A stretch of 64,000 nucleotides of DNA from an uncultured Lachnospiraceae bacterium. Lineage in GTDB: Bacteria > Bacillota > Clostridia > Lachnospirales > Lachnospiraceae. Shown here piece after piece: positions 1-8,363 of the stretch. Under the pieces are notes generated by a model, which was not told the DNA's origin, did not search any database, and saw nothing but the letters and a program-made list of their open reading frames with translations. The position numbers and the translations under genes are program-made. Where the stretch lies: NCBI GenBank assembly GCA_910584965.1, contig CAJUDZ010000006.1, positions 88,208 to 152,207 on the forward strand. Reading direction: 5' to 3'. Numbering within the stretch: position 1 is the first letter of the stretch; every line of letters begins with the position of its first letter.

Positions 1-635
1 CTCCCTCTTTTATCTGGAATGAGGTACAGCTTCTTTTCATTGGAGCGGGCATTGGCACGCTTTTTAATCTTTATATGCCGGGAAAGGAAAGAGAAATCCG
101 TGCCATGCAGTACCGGCTGGAGGAGGATATGCGGGAAGTGCTTTTACGGATGGCCGAGTATATCGGAAAAGAGGAACGGCCGGATTATACGGGGGACTGT
201 TTTGAAAAACTGCAGGCCGATATTGAGGCGGGTAAGAAGCAGGCTTATGCTTATATGAATAATACTTTTTTTCAGGAATCAAAGTACTTTATGGATTATA
301 TGAATATGAGGCAGCAGCAGATGGTCGTATTAAAGGATATTTATAAGAGGATGTTAAGCATCCGCACACATTTGCCGCAGACAAATCAGGCGGCCGGACT
401 GCTCCATGAAACTGCGGTTACTTTCGGGGAATCCAATAATGCCAGAGATCTGCTTGCGGAACTGGAGGAAGTGCTTCTGCGGATGAAGGATTCCCGTCTG
501 CCTGTGACGAGAGAAGAGTTTGAAGATCGCGCGGTACTGTATGCTGTCCTGACGGATCTGGCATATTTTTTGCAGCTGAAAAAGGATTTTGTCGATTCTC
601 TTACCGGGGAACAGATTAAGCGGTATTGGGAATGA
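1..635 (+). CDS. C-terminal part of an aromatic acid exporter (ArAE/FUSC-like) membrane protein, 5' truncated by the window edge
   Basis: The reading frame is open from the first bases (frame 3), so the gene starts upstream of the window. The visible part begins with a hydrophobic stretch, roughly FIGAGIGTLFNLYMP, which looks like the last transmembrane helix. About 185 mostly helical, charged, cytosolic residues follow. This matches the layout of the ArAE_1 family (formerly DUF939): an N-terminal membrane half and a helical C-terminal domain. ArAE/FUSC proteins are thought to export aromatic or related organic acids. An internal ATG at 75 lies inside the reading frame and has no good ribosome binding site, so it is not taken as the start. 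Family assignment rests on overall layout and is moderate. Confidence 0.65.
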   Translation, partial: PSFIWNEVQLLFIGAGIGTLFNLYMPGKEREIRAMQYRLEEDMREVLLRMAEYIGKEERPDYTGDCFEKLQADIEAGKKQAYAYMNNTFFQESKYFMDYMNMRQQQMVVLKDIYKRMLSIRTHLPQTNQAAGLLHETAVTFGESNNARDLLAELEEVLLRMKDSRLPVTREEFEDRAVLYAVLTDLAYFLQLKKDFVDSLTGEQIKRYWE

Positions 636-707
636 ATGCAGAATGGAAGGCCGGGGGCTCATTCAGGAGCCTTCAGTCCTTCCATAAAGCATTTTGCGGA
701 AAGTATC

Positions 708-1229
708 CTATATCTTCTCCGGTTCCGGGTATTCCACGCCAAAGCAGTCTACGGTAACGCTTTCCATGATCTGTTCTTCCAAAGGCCTGTCATTGTAATC
801 GGTAGACGTCTCGGCAATTTTGTTCACCACATCCATGCCTTCGATCACTTTTCCAAACGCCGCGTAAGCGCCGTCCAGATGCGGGCTTTTCTTGTGCATA
901 ATGAAGAACTGGCTGCCTGCCGAATTGGGGTGCATGCTTCTTGCCATGGACAGAACGCCTTCGGTGTGTTTTAAATCGTTGGTATGACCGTTCTGTGCAA
1001 ATTCACCGCGGATAGAATAACCCGGGCCGCCCATGCCGGTGCCTTCCGGGTCGCCGCCCTGTATCATGAAGCCTTTGATGACTCTGTGGAAGATCAGGCC
1101 GTCATAGAAATTTTTCTGAATCAGGCTGATAAAGTTATTGACGGATACCGGTGCGATTTCAGGATATAATTCGGCTTTTATGGTATCTCCGCCTTTCATT
1201 GTAAAAGTGACAATTGGATTTTGTGCCAT
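708..1229 (-). CDS. Cyclophilin-type peptidyl-prolyl cis-trans isomerase
   Basis: A 173-residue single-domain cyclophilin that speeds cis-trans isomerisation of Xaa-Pro bonds. Hallmarks are FHRVIKGFMIQGGDPEGTG (catalytic Arg and the QGGD loop), SMARSMHPNSAGSQFFI (substrate-binding Ala/Gln/Phe) and LDGAYAAFGKVIEGMDVV. There is no signal peptide, so it is probably cytosolic. It is transcribed divergently from the GNAT gene at 1296 and convergently with the ArAE-like gene. Identification is secure; the client proteins are unknown. Confidence 0.95.
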   Translation of the reverse strand: MAQNPIVTFTMKGGDTIKAELYPEIAPVSVNNFISLIQKNFYDGLIFHRVIKGFMIQGGDPEGTGMGGPGYSIRGEFAQNGHTNDLKHTEGVLSMARSMHPNSAGSQFFIMHKKSPHLDGAYAAFGKVIEGMDVVNKIAETSTDYNDRPLEEQIMESVTVDCFGVEYPEPEKI

Positions 1230-1234
1230 TCTTT

Positions 1235-1263
1235 TTGATTCCTTTCTGATTTTTTAATATAAT
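1235..1263 (+). promoter_or_regulatory. Promoter of the GNAT gene
   Basis: TTGATT (1235-1240), 17-bp spacer, TATAAT (1258-1263), ending 32 bp before the GNAT start codon. It lies in the divergent gap with the cyclophilin gene. Confidence 0.6.
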
Positions 1264-1295
1264 AATAGAGGATAAGCGGAAGAAGGTAAAGAGGT

Positions 1296-2135
1296 ATGTT
1301 AAAAAGGATTGTTTTTATCTGGGAAAAAGAAGATATTATAAAAGATATGACGGCGATTCTGCGGGAGCTGGAAGAGAAGCATACAGAAGCGCTGGTGAGA
1401 AGCGCAGATGATGAAGAGTCGGAAGAGAAGGAGGCAGAGGACACGCTTTTTGTGACGGACTCTGCGCGGTGGCAGAAACGCCTGTGGGAGAGAAAAATCC
1501 CGGTTATCATTTATCTGCATGAGGATAACCGGGAAGAAAACTTTCTGCTTGCGGAATATGCCATAGAACGGATTGCGGAAATCGAGGCGGAATCGCTGGA
1601 ACTTGCCTATCTGCGCCTGACCGGGCAGCCGTGGACGATTCTGACAACGGACAGATGTATTATAAGAGAAACAACTACGGAGGATGTGGACAGTTTTTAT
1701 GAAATATACAGAGAACCGTCTGTTACGGAGTATATGGAAGGGCTGTATGAAGACCGGGACGCAGAGATTGCCTATATTCAGGATTATATCAGAAATGTCT
1801 ATCGTTTCTATGGATATGGTATGTGGACGGTTTTGGAGAAAACGGATGGAAAGATAATTGGCAGGGCGGGGCTGAGCTGGCGGGAAGGCTGTGATATACC
1901 GGAGCTGGGATTTGTGATAGGCGTGCCGTGGCAGCGGAAAGGTTATGCTTATGAGGTTTGTACGGCGATTCTTGCATACGGACGGAAAGAACTTGGCTTT
2001 GATTCTTTTCAGGCATTGCTCATGAGAGGGAATGAGAAGTCCCGGGCATTGTGTGGGAAACTGGGGTTTACGTATGTGGAAGACGTTATGGTGGAGGGCG
2101 CGGCGTATATGAGGATGCTGCTTGGAAATATTTAA
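1296..2135 (+). CDS. GNAT N-acetyltransferase with a degenerate N-terminal domain
   Basis: A 279-residue protein. The C-terminal half (about 115-279) is a GNAT acetyltransferase of the RimJ/RimL type: the entry strand RCIIRETTTEDVDSFYEIY, the acetyl-CoA loop IGVPWQRKGYAYEV, and the final strand around NEKSRALCGKLGFTYVEDV. The first 115 residues contain FVTDSARWQKRLWERKIPVIIYL, which resembles the strand-helix pattern of a HAD-like or Rossmann fold without a complete catalytic set. This arrangement may be a regulatory or degenerate domain. The start is preceded by AAAGAGG. The acetyl acceptor cannot be told from sequence. Confidence 0.85.
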   Translation: MLKRIVFIWEKEDIIKDMTAILRELEEKHTEALVRSADDEESEEKEAEDTLFVTDSARWQKRLWERKIPVIIYLHEDNREENFLLAEYAIERIAEIEAESLELAYLRLTGQPWTILTTDRCIIRETTTEDVDSFYEIYREPSVTEYMEGLYEDRDAEIAYIQDYIRNVYRFYGYGMWTVLEKTDGKIIGRAGLSWREGCDIPELGFVIGVPWQRKGYAYEVCTAILAYGRKELGFDSFQALLMRGNEKSRALCGKLGFTYVEDVMVEGAAYMRMLLGNI

Positions 2136-2143
2136 AAAGGGTA

Positions 2144-2172
2144 TTGACATTCGAAATTGGCGGTGTTAGAAT
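2144..2172 (+). promoter_or_regulatory. Promoter of the amt-PII gene
   Basis: TTGACA (2144-2149), 17-bp spacer, TAGAAT (2167-2172): a near-consensus housekeeping promoter. Transcription would begin near 2179, giving a leader of about 130 nt before the start codon at 2311. Confidence 0.8.
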
Positions 2173-2187
2173 CCAGTTTATAAGAGC

Positions 2188-2222
2188 AAAGGTGCTGTGA
2201 AGAGATTCATGGCACCTTTTTT
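2188..2222 (+). terminator. Leader hairpin 1 (terminator-like, ANTAR-like loop) upstream of amt-PII
   Basis: AAAGGTGC (2188-2195) pairs with GCACCTTT (2212-2219). The stem continues inward through two G-T pairs and TGAA/TTCA to a GAGA loop, 14 pairs in all, and is followed by a run of six T (2217-2222). Read as a hexaloop, AGAGAT (2201-2206) has A at position 1 and G at position 4, as in ANTAR antiterminator targets. It may also end transcripts from the GNAT gene, but it lies downstream of the amt promoter. Confidence 0.75.
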
Positions 2223-2240
2223 CTTAACAGAATATTTATA

Positions 2241-2293
2241 AAAATGTGGAGCAAGGGCGCTTACGGGAAGGCGTCATTGTATCCACATTTTTT
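2241..2293 (+). promoter_or_regulatory. Leader hairpin 2 of amt-PII: intrinsic terminator with ANTAR-like inner hairpin
   Basis: The outer stem AAAATGTGGA (2241-2250)/TCCACATTTT (2282-2291) extends through GCAA/TTGT and ends in a T run (2288-2293). Inside it, CGCTT (2258-2262) and AGGCG (2269-2273) close a six-base loop ACGGGA (2263-2268), again A at 1 and G at 4. The T run ends 5 bases before the AGGAGG of the gene. Two hairpins with such loops, the second nested in a terminator, is the architecture recognised by ANTAR proteins such as EutV. No ANTAR gene is in this window. Confidence 0.65.
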
Positions 2294-2310
2294 ATGTGAG
2301 GAGGAGTAAC

Positions 2311-4056
2311 ATGAATGAAGAAATTTTGAGTGTAGTGAGCAGAGAGGTGTTCGGCGTCTGGTTTTTAATCGGCGCAGCGCTGGTGTTCTGGATGCAGGCC
2401 GGTTTTGCGATGGTGGAGACCGGTTTTACCAGAGCAAAAAATGCGGGAAATATCCTGATGAAAAACCTGATGGATTTCTGCATCGGTACGGTTGTTTTTA
2501 TTCTGATCGGTTTTGGCCTGCTTCTGGGTGAAGATATGGCCGGGCTGATTGGAAAGCCCGGATTCGATATTTTTACGAATTACGCGGATTTTGACTGGTC
2601 GAATTTTGTATTCAACCTCGTATTCTGCGCGACAACGGCGACGATTGTGTCCGGTGCGATGGCGGAACGGACGAAGTTTTTATCTTATTGTATTTATTCG
2701 GCCGTGATTTCCGCATTGATTTATCCGATTGAAGCGCATTGGATATGGGGCGGCGGCTGGCTTGCGCAGATGGGCTTCCATGATTTTGCGGGTTCCTGTG
2801 CGATACATATGGTAGGCGGTATTTCCGCGCTTATCGGTGCAAAAATTTTAGGTCCCCGTATCGGTAAGTTTACAAAAGAAAAAGACGGAAAGACGAAAGT
2901 CAGTGCTTTTCCCGGACATAACCTGCCGATAGGATGCCTTGGCGTCTTTATCCTGTGGCTTGGCTGGTACGGTTTCAACGGTGCGGCCTGTACGAGTGTG
3001 GAACAGCTTGGTTCAGTATTTGTAACGACAACGGTAGCGCCGGCGATTGCGACAGTCGTATGTATGATTTATACCTGGATAAAATATGGAAAGCCGGATG
3101 TTTCGATGTGCCTGAACGCATCACTGGCAGGCCTTGTGGCGATTACGGCGCCCTGTGATGTGACGGATGTAACGGGGGCGCTGGTGATTGGCGCTGTATC
3201 GGGTCTGCTGGTTGTATTTGGGGTTTGGGTTCTGGATTATAAACTGCATATCGACGACCCGGTCGGTGCGGTAGCGGTGCATTGTCTGAACGGTATCTGG
3301 GGGACAGTGGCGACAGGCCTTTTTGCAACTACATCGGCGCCGGGAAACGACAGCATATCAGGTCTTTTTTATGGAGGCGGATTCAGACAGCTTGGTTTAC
3401 AGTTGATCGGATTTGCGGCGGTAGCGGCCTGGACGACGGTCACGATTACGATTACGTTTATTATTATTAAAGTTTTCTTTGGGCTTCGTGTCAGCGAAGA
3501 AGAGGAAATTGTAGGACTGGATTCCTGCGAGCATGGGCTTGCGTCCGCGTATTCGGGATTCAGCATTATGGATATTTCCAATACAATGACAATGGATGTC
3601 AACGAAAATACGAGTCTGGGTACGGAGGTATATGAGGAAGTTTCTGCCGCACAGAAAGAACCGGAAATTCCGGTCATTGCGGAATATCCGGCGGGGGCAG
3701 CGGGAATGTATAAGGTTGTTATTATTGCCAGACTGTCCAGATATGATCATTTGAAAAAAGCGATGAATGACCTGGGGGTTACCGGTATGACGGTGACACA
3801 GGTTATGGGATGCGGTGTTCAGAAAGGTTCCGGCGATGTATACCGCGGCGTTGAAATCGATGCGACGCTTCTTCCGAAAGTCAAGGTTGAAGTAATCGTC
3901 AGCAGGATTCCGGTCGATGCGGTTATCGCGGCGGCGAAAAAAGCTCTTTATACAGGGAATATCGGTGATGGTAAGATTTTTGTATACCATGTGATGAGGG
4001 TCGTAAAGGTACGTACCGGTGAAGAAGATTTTGCGGCTTTACAGGATGTAGAATAA
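2311..4056 (+). CDS. amt: Ammonium transporter with fused C-terminal PII signalling domain
   Basis: 581 residues. Residues 1 to about 400 form an Amt/MEP/Rh ammonium channel with about 11 membrane helices. The two pore histidines are seen in AIHMVGGISALIGA and VAVHCLNGIWG. After a linker of about 60 residues, residues 466-575 form a PII (GlnB/GlnK) domain: MYKVVIIARLSRYDHLKKAM, the T-loop KGSGDVYRGVEIDATLLPK, and IGDGKIFVYHVMRVVKVRTG. In free PII proteins the T-loop plugs the Amt pore according to 2-oxoglutarate/ATP, so fusion would make the channel self-gated. The tyrosine that is uridylylated in E. coli GlnB (Y51, in RGAEY) is Ile here. The start is the ATG at 2311, 6 bases after AGGAGG; an in-frame GTG at 2296 lies before that site and is rejected. 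Confidence 0.93.
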   Translation: MNEEILSVVSREVFGVWFLIGAALVFWMQAGFAMVETGFTRAKNAGNILMKNLMDFCIGTVVFILIGFGLLLGEDMAGLIGKPGFDIFTNYADFDWSNFVFNLVFCATTATIVSGAMAERTKFLSYCIYSAVISALIYPIEAHWIWGGGWLAQMGFHDFAGSCAIHMVGGISALIGAKILGPRIGKFTKEKDGKTKVSAFPGHNLPIGCLGVFILWLGWYGFNGAACTSVEQLGSVFVTTTVAPAIATVVCMIYTWIKYGKPDVSMCLNASLAGLVAITAPCDVTDVTGALVIGAVSGLLVVFGVWVLDYKLHIDDPVGAVAVHCLNGIWGTVATGLFATTSAPGNDSISGLFYGGGFRQLGLQLIGFAAVAAWTTVTITITFIIIKVFFGLRVSEEEEIVGLDSCEHGLASAYSGFSIMDISNTMTMDVNENTSLGTEVYEEVSAAQKEPEIPVIAEYPAGAAGMYKVVIIARLSRYDHLKKAMNDLGVTGMTVTQVMGCGVQKGSGDVYRGVEIDATLLPKVKVEVIVSRIPVDAVIAAAKKALYTGNIGDGKIFVYHVMRVVKVRTGEEDFAALQDVE

Positions 4057-4094
4057 AGAAGTTATCCACTTAATCCCTTAGCATAGATTCAAAG

Positions 4095-4123
4095 CCCTCG
4101 GCGCTTCCACCGCCGGGGGTTTT
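4095..4123 (+). terminator. Terminator of amt-PII
   Basis: CCCTCGGCG (4095-4103) and CGCCGGGGG (4111-4119) form a 9-bp stem (one G-T pair) followed by TTTT. Confidence 0.85.
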
Positions 4124-4167
4124 GACGTAAAAGATTTGTTTAAATTCAATTCCGCTCAAAAGTCTTC

Positions 4168-4197
4168 TTGAATATCCGTATTGTTTTTCGGTATAAT
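4168..4197 (+). promoter_or_regulatory. Promoter of pyk
   Basis: TTGAAT (4168-4173), 18-bp spacer, TATAAT (4192-4197), about 60 bp before the pyk start. Confidence 0.6.
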
Positions 4198-4258
4198 AAA
4201 AAAGATCAGTACAGCATGAAGGAAACGGACTTGAATTTGTATGCAGGAGGGTAAAACA

Positions 4259-5674
4259 TTGAGAAAAACAAAAATTGTATGTACACTGGGACCGTCAACG
4301 GATAATGAGGAAGTCATGCGGCAGATGATGCTCGAAGGCATGAACGTTGCGCGGTGCAATTTCTCTCATGGCGTTTATGAGGAACATAAGAAACGGATGG
4401 ATATGGTGAAGAAAATCCGCAAAGAGGTGAAAAAGCCGGTGGCAATTCTGCTGGATACCAAAGGGCCGGAAGTCAGGGTAAGGCAGTTTAAGAACGGTAA
4501 AATAACGCTGCAGGAAGGACAGCTCTTTACGCTGACTTCGGAAGAAGTCGAAGGAACCGAAGAGAAAGTATCCGTTACTTACAGCCGTCTTTATGAAGAC
4601 CTCGAAGTGGGAATGACGGTGCTGATCGACGACGGTTTGATCGAAATGAAAGTGGAAAAGGTAGAGAAGACCAATATCGTGTGCCGTGTCATTAACGGCG
4701 GCGTTGTTTCCAATAATAAAGGAATCAACGTACCGGATGTCAATCTTTCCATGCCGTATCTGAGCGATAAGGACAGAGAGGATATTCTGTTTGGCATCGA
4801 ACAGGATGTGGATTTTGTGGCGGCGTCTTTCGTTCAGTGCAAAGAGGATATTTTACAGTTGAGAAGGCTGCTCGATAAAAATGGCGGTGAGGAAATAAAG
4901 ATCATTTCCAAGATCGAAAACTTACAGGGTGTGGAAAACATCGATGAAATTATCGAAGTATCCGACGGCATCATGATCGCGCGGGGAGATATGGGGGTTG
5001 AGATTCCCTATGAAGAAGTGCCTGTGATACAGAAAATGATTATTAAGAAAGTATATCAGGTAGGAAAGCAGGTCATTACCGCGACACAGATGCTGGAATC
5101 CATGATTAAGAATCCGAGACCGACCAGGGCGGAGGCGACGGATATCGCCAATGCGGTTTATGACGGAACAAGCGCAATCATGCTTTCCGGGGAGACGGCG
5201 GCCGGAGCCTATCCTGTGGAAGCGGTTAAAACAATGGTAAGAATTGCGGAACGCACCGAGCAGGATGTGGATTACCGGAAGCGGTTTTTTAATCATGACA
5301 GAAAAGCCAATCCCGATGTGACCGATGCGATATGCCATGCGACCTGCACAACGGCGCTCGATCTGAGCGCGAAAGCGATCGTTACCGTGACGAAGTCCGG
5401 CAGGTCGGCGAGAATGATAGCCGGATACCGGCCTGCGAGCAGTATCATCGGCTGTGCGACGACCGAAAAAATATGCAGACAGATTAATCTGACATGGGGG
5501 GTAACGCCGGTATTAGTTAAGGAAGAAAAAGACGTATTTGATTTATTCCGTAACGCGATCGCGGCGGCGGAGAAGATGCAGCTTCTGGAGAAAGGCGATC
5601 TGACCGTTATTACATCGGGTGTTCCGATGGGGATTTCCGGCACAACGAATATGATTAAAGTGCAAATAGTATAA
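4259..5674 (+). CDS. pyk: Pyruvate kinase
   Basis: A 471-residue pyruvate kinase, which converts phosphoenolpyruvate and ADP to pyruvate and ATP at the end of glycolysis. Signature segments are RKTKIVCTLGPSTDN at the N-terminus, MNVARCNFSHG, AILLDTKGPEVR, the active-site region KIISKIENLQGVENIDEI, and IMIARGDMGVEIP. The C-terminal domain ends near residue 471, so the extra PEP-utiliser domain of Bacillus pyruvate kinase is absent. The start is placed at TTG 4259, eight bases after AGGAGGG; the upstream in-frame ATG (4241) overlaps that ribosome binding site. It is a single-gene unit between its own promoter and a strong terminator. Confidence 0.97.
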   Translation: MRKTKIVCTLGPSTDNEEVMRQMMLEGMNVARCNFSHGVYEEHKKRMDMVKKIRKEVKKPVAILLDTKGPEVRVRQFKNGKITLQEGQLFTLTSEEVEGTEEKVSVTYSRLYEDLEVGMTVLIDDGLIEMKVEKVEKTNIVCRVINGGVVSNNKGINVPDVNLSMPYLSDKDREDILFGIEQDVDFVAASFVQCKEDILQLRRLLDKNGGEEIKIISKIENLQGVENIDEIIEVSDGIMIARGDMGVEIPYEEVPVIQKMIIKKVYQVGKQVITATQMLESMIKNPRPTRAEATDIANAVYDGTSAIMLSGETAAGAYPVEAVKTMVRIAERTEQDVDYRKRFFNHDRKANPDVTDAICHATCTTALDLSAKAIVTVTKSGRSARMIAGYRPASSIIGCATTEKICRQINLTWGVTPVLVKEEKDVFDLFRNAIAAAEKMQLLEKGDLTVITSGVPMGISGTTNMIKVQIV

Positions 5675-5675
5675 A

Positions 5676-5724
5676 AAATGAGAAGGTTTCTTTTGTATTT
5701 TTATATAAAGAAACCTTCTCATTT
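5676..5724. terminator. Bidirectional terminator between pyk and the AEC transporter gene
   Basis: An 18-bp perfect stem: arms 5676-5693 (AAATGAGAAGGTTTCTTT) and 5707-5724, with T-rich flanks on both strands. It serves both convergent genes. Confidence 0.9.
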
Positions 5725-5761
5725 GTCAGTTGAGGGTAAGAAAATCTGATGAAGAATCCGC

Positions 5762-6709
5762 CTACGCAATAAAAAACGTCACAATCGGAATGGTGATCAG
5801 GCTCAGAAGCGTCGTCAGGATAATACCCTGTGAAATGGCAGATTCTTCCACATGCAGCTGCTTGGAAAGCATCAGCGGCATGTTACCCGCGGGGACGGCT
5901 AACATCAGTGCGGTGGTATTCAGAATCAAAGGTTCTTTGACAAAAAGACCGAGCAGCAATGTAAAGCCGACGGGCAGCAGTATCTGTCTGATCAGTGTGA
6001 AACCGTAAAGTTTCGGATGGGAGAAAATATCTCTCGGCGCCATCTGCGCGACCGATACTCCGAGCACAAGCATGGACAAAAAGGTGGTAGTCCGTCCGGC
6101 ATGTGTCAGGGAGGCGGAAATAATCTCCGGCACGTTAAAATTGCCGAGATAGAAAAAGATAGTCAGCGCGGCGGAAATGGTTCCGGCATTGACGAGTTTG
6201 TGCAGGATGCTTTCCGGTTTCTGCGGCGCGGCGCCGGGATTCTGCGCTATGGATGCTTTTTTCAGGGTAGACAGCCCATAAGTGTATACGAGGAGATTAT
6301 AAATCAGATTATTGATGGATACAAAAATCAGGGAGCCGGAGCCGAGCACGGCGGATGCTAACGGAATGCCGATGAATCCGACATTGCCGAAAACGGTCAG
6401 CATGCGGTAGGAATAGCGGGCGTTGTCCGGAACCCTTAAAACAAGCGGAATCAAATGGGCAGATAAAATCAAAACAGAATAGGAAATAATAAAAACACAT
6501 AAACTCAGCCCCAGCGTCCGTAACGGAACTTTCGGAGAATCGTCGAAGGCGGAACAGATTAAAACGGCGGGGTTTGTGATATTGACAATCAGGCCGGAAA
6601 GCTGTCTTGAAGTATCTTCGGACAGCATTTTTTTGCGGAAAAGAAGGATTCCGACGGTGATTAAAATCATTATGATAATCATTTGTTCCAGTACGACTGC
6701 AATGCTCAT
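5762..6709 (-). CDS. AEC family transporter (auxin efflux carrier-like permease)
   Basis: 315 residues with about ten hydrophobic helices and the split five-plus-five layout of the AEC/BART superfamily. Conserved pieces are LIVNITNPAVLICSAF, NVGFIGIPLASAVLGSGSLIF and, near the C-terminus, LMLAVPAGNMPLMLSKQ. Bacterial members often carry organic acids such as malate; the substrate here is not known. The start is taken at 6709 because GGAGGG precedes that ATG, which removes 18 residues of a longer open frame. It sits between pyk and glpK on the opposite strand. Confidence 0.85.
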   Translation of the reverse strand: MSIAVVLEQMIIIMILITVGILLFRKKMLSEDTSRQLSGLIVNITNPAVLICSAFDDSPKVPLRTLGLSLCVFIISYSVLILSAHLIPLVLRVPDNARYSYRMLTVFGNVGFIGIPLASAVLGSGSLIFVSINNLIYNLLVYTYGLSTLKKASIAQNPGAAPQKPESILHKLVNAGTISAALTIFFYLGNFNVPEIISASLTHAGRTTTFLSMLVLGVSVAQMAPRDIFSHPKLYGFTLIRQILLPVGFTLLLGLFVKEPLILNTTALMLAVPAGNMPLMLSKQLHVEESAISQGIILTTLLSLITIPIVTFFIA

Positions 6710-6784
6710 AAATACCCTCCATCTGGCTGCAATCGGCGAGCCACAAGCAGTATTGTACCACATTTAAAAAAAATAGGAAGAGGC

Positions 6785-6813
6785 TTAACAGAAGAAAAAA
6801 AATATATTATACT
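6785..6813 (+). promoter_or_regulatory. Promoter of glpK
   Basis: TTAACA (6785-6790), 17-bp spacer, TATACT (6808-6813), about 48 bp before the glpK start codon. Confidence 0.55.
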
Positions 6814-6860
6814 ATAAAATAATGCTTTGTGGACAAGTCTGCCCACGGAATGGGGGATGT

Positions 6861-8363
6861 ATGCAGAAATATATTATGGCGCTGGACCAGGGAACGACAA
6901 GTTCGAGATGTATTCTTTTCGATAAAAGCGGAGCAATCCGCAGCATGGCGCAGAAGGAATTTACGCAGATCTATCCGCAGCCCGGCTGGGTGGAACATAA
7001 CCCGAGGGAAATATGGGCGTCGCAGATAGCGGTAGTAACGGAGGCGATGGCGAATATCGGCGCGTCCGCACAGGATATTGCGGGAATCGGCATTACGAAT
7101 CAGCGTGAAACGACGATTGTCTGGGATAGAAAAACCGGCGAACCGGTTTACCCGGCCATTGTCTGGCAATGCCGGAGAACGGCGGAAGTGATCGATGAGC
7201 TGAAGGCTCAGGGGCATGAAAAGATGATACGGGAGAAGACAGGGCTGATTCCGGACGCCTACTTTTCGGCAAGCAAGATCGCGTGGATTCTCGATAATGT
7301 AGAGGGGACGAGAGCGAGGGCGGAAGCAGGAGAACTGTTATTTGGAACGGTTGACACATGGCTGATCTGGAACCTGACAAAAGGGGCTGTGCATGTGACG
7401 GACTATACGAATGCTTCCCGCACGATGCTGTTTAATATTCATGAGCTGTGCTGGGATAAGGAATTGCTTGCGCTGTTCCGTATACCGGCGTGTATGATGC
7501 CGGAAGTAAAACCGTCCAGCTGTCTTTATGGTAAAACGACAGCCAATATTCTGGGCGGAGAAATACGGATCGCGGGTGCGGCGGGCGATCAGCAGGCCGC
7601 GTTGTTCGGTCAGTGTTGCTTTGAGCCGGGGCAGGTAAAAAATACGTATGGGACAGGTTGTTTCCTGCTGATGAATACCGGGAAAAAAGCTATTTCTTCC
7701 GGCCGCGGGCTGCTGACGACGATTGCCGCCGGCTCCGGAGAAGAGGTGGAGTATGCGCTGGAAGGAAGCGTATTTGTGGCGGGAGCGGCAATCCAATGGC
7801 TGCGCGACAGCATGCGGATGATCAGGGAATCCGGGCATTCGGAAAAATATGCAATGCGCGTTGAAGATACAAACGGCGTCTATGTTGTTCCGGCTTTCGC
7901 GGGAATGGGGGCGCCATATTGGAACCCCTATGCGAGAGGGACGATTGTCGGAATTACAAGGGGTTGTGAAAAAGAACATTTTATCCGGGCGGTGTTGGAG
8001 TCCATCGCTTATCAGACGGCGGATGTGCTGCACGCGATGGAAGAGGATGCAGGGATGCCGTTACAGGAACTGAAGGTAGACGGAGGCGCCAGCGCCAACC
8101 ACTTCCTGATGCAGTTCCAGGCGGACATTATCGGACAGACGGTACACAGGCCGAGCTGCGTCGAAACGACGGCGCTGGGGGCTGCCTATCTGGCAGGACT
8201 GGCTGTCGGCTACTGGAAGGATAAGGAGGAAATCTGCGCGAACTGGAAGCTGGACAAAACCTTTGAACCTTCCATGAAAGAAGAGAAACGTAAGGAGCTG
8301 TTAAAGGGCTGGAAAAGAGCGGTGAAGTGTGCGCTTGTCTGGGCGAAAGGAGAAGAAGAATGA
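6861..8363 (+). CDS. glpK: Glycerol kinase
   Basis: A 500-residue FGGY-family kinase, close to the 502 of E. coli GlpK, that makes glycerol 3-phosphate from glycerol and ATP. Visible motifs are MALDQGTTSSRCILFD (phosphate 1), GITNQRETTIVWDRKTG, DTWLIWNLTKG, AGAAGDQQAALFGQ, NTYGTGCFLLMNTG and the C-terminal ATP site LKVDGGASANHFLMQFQADI. The start at 6861 follows GGGGGAT and gives the usual N-terminus; a longer frame opens at 6822. No glycerol facilitator or glycerol-3-phosphate dehydrogenase lies beside it. The stop codon overlaps the start of the aminotransferase by 4 bp (ATGA), so translation is probably coupled. Confidence 0.97.
   Translation: MQKYIMALDQGTTSSRCILFDKSGAIRSMAQKEFTQIYPQPGWVEHNPREIWASQIAVVTEAMANIGASAQDIAGIGITNQRETTIVWDRKTGEPVYPAIVWQCRRTAEVIDELKAQGHEKMIREKTGLIPDAYFSASKIAWILDNVEGTRARAEAGELLFGTVDTWLIWNLTKGAVHVTDYTNASRTMLFNIHELCWDKELLALFRIPACMMPEVKPSSCLYGKTTANILGGEIRIAGAAGDQQAALFGQCCFEPGQVKNTYGTGCFLLMNTGKKAISSGRGLLTTIAAGSGEEVEYALEGSVFVAGAAIQWLRDSMRMIRESGHSEKYAMRVEDTNGVYVVPAFAGMGAPYWNPYARGTIVGITRGCEKEHFIRAVLESIAYQTADVLHAMEEDAGMPLQELKVDGGASANHFLMQFQADIIGQTVHRPSCVETTALGAAYLAGLAVGYWKDKEEICANWKLDKTFEPSMKEEKRKELLKGWKRAVKCALVWAKGEEE

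Noticed and set aside
651..673. GGCTC/GAGCC hairpin after the ArAE-like gene as a terminator
   Set aside because: Stem of only five pairs and no T run.
1299..2150. 283-codon minus-strand frame opposite the GNAT gene
   Set aside because: Antisense shadow; its translation shows no family pattern, while the plus strand encodes a clear GNAT enzyme.
2296..2310. GTG at 2296 as the amt-PII start
   Set aside because: It lies before the AGGAGG that serves the ATG at 2311 and directly against the leader terminator.
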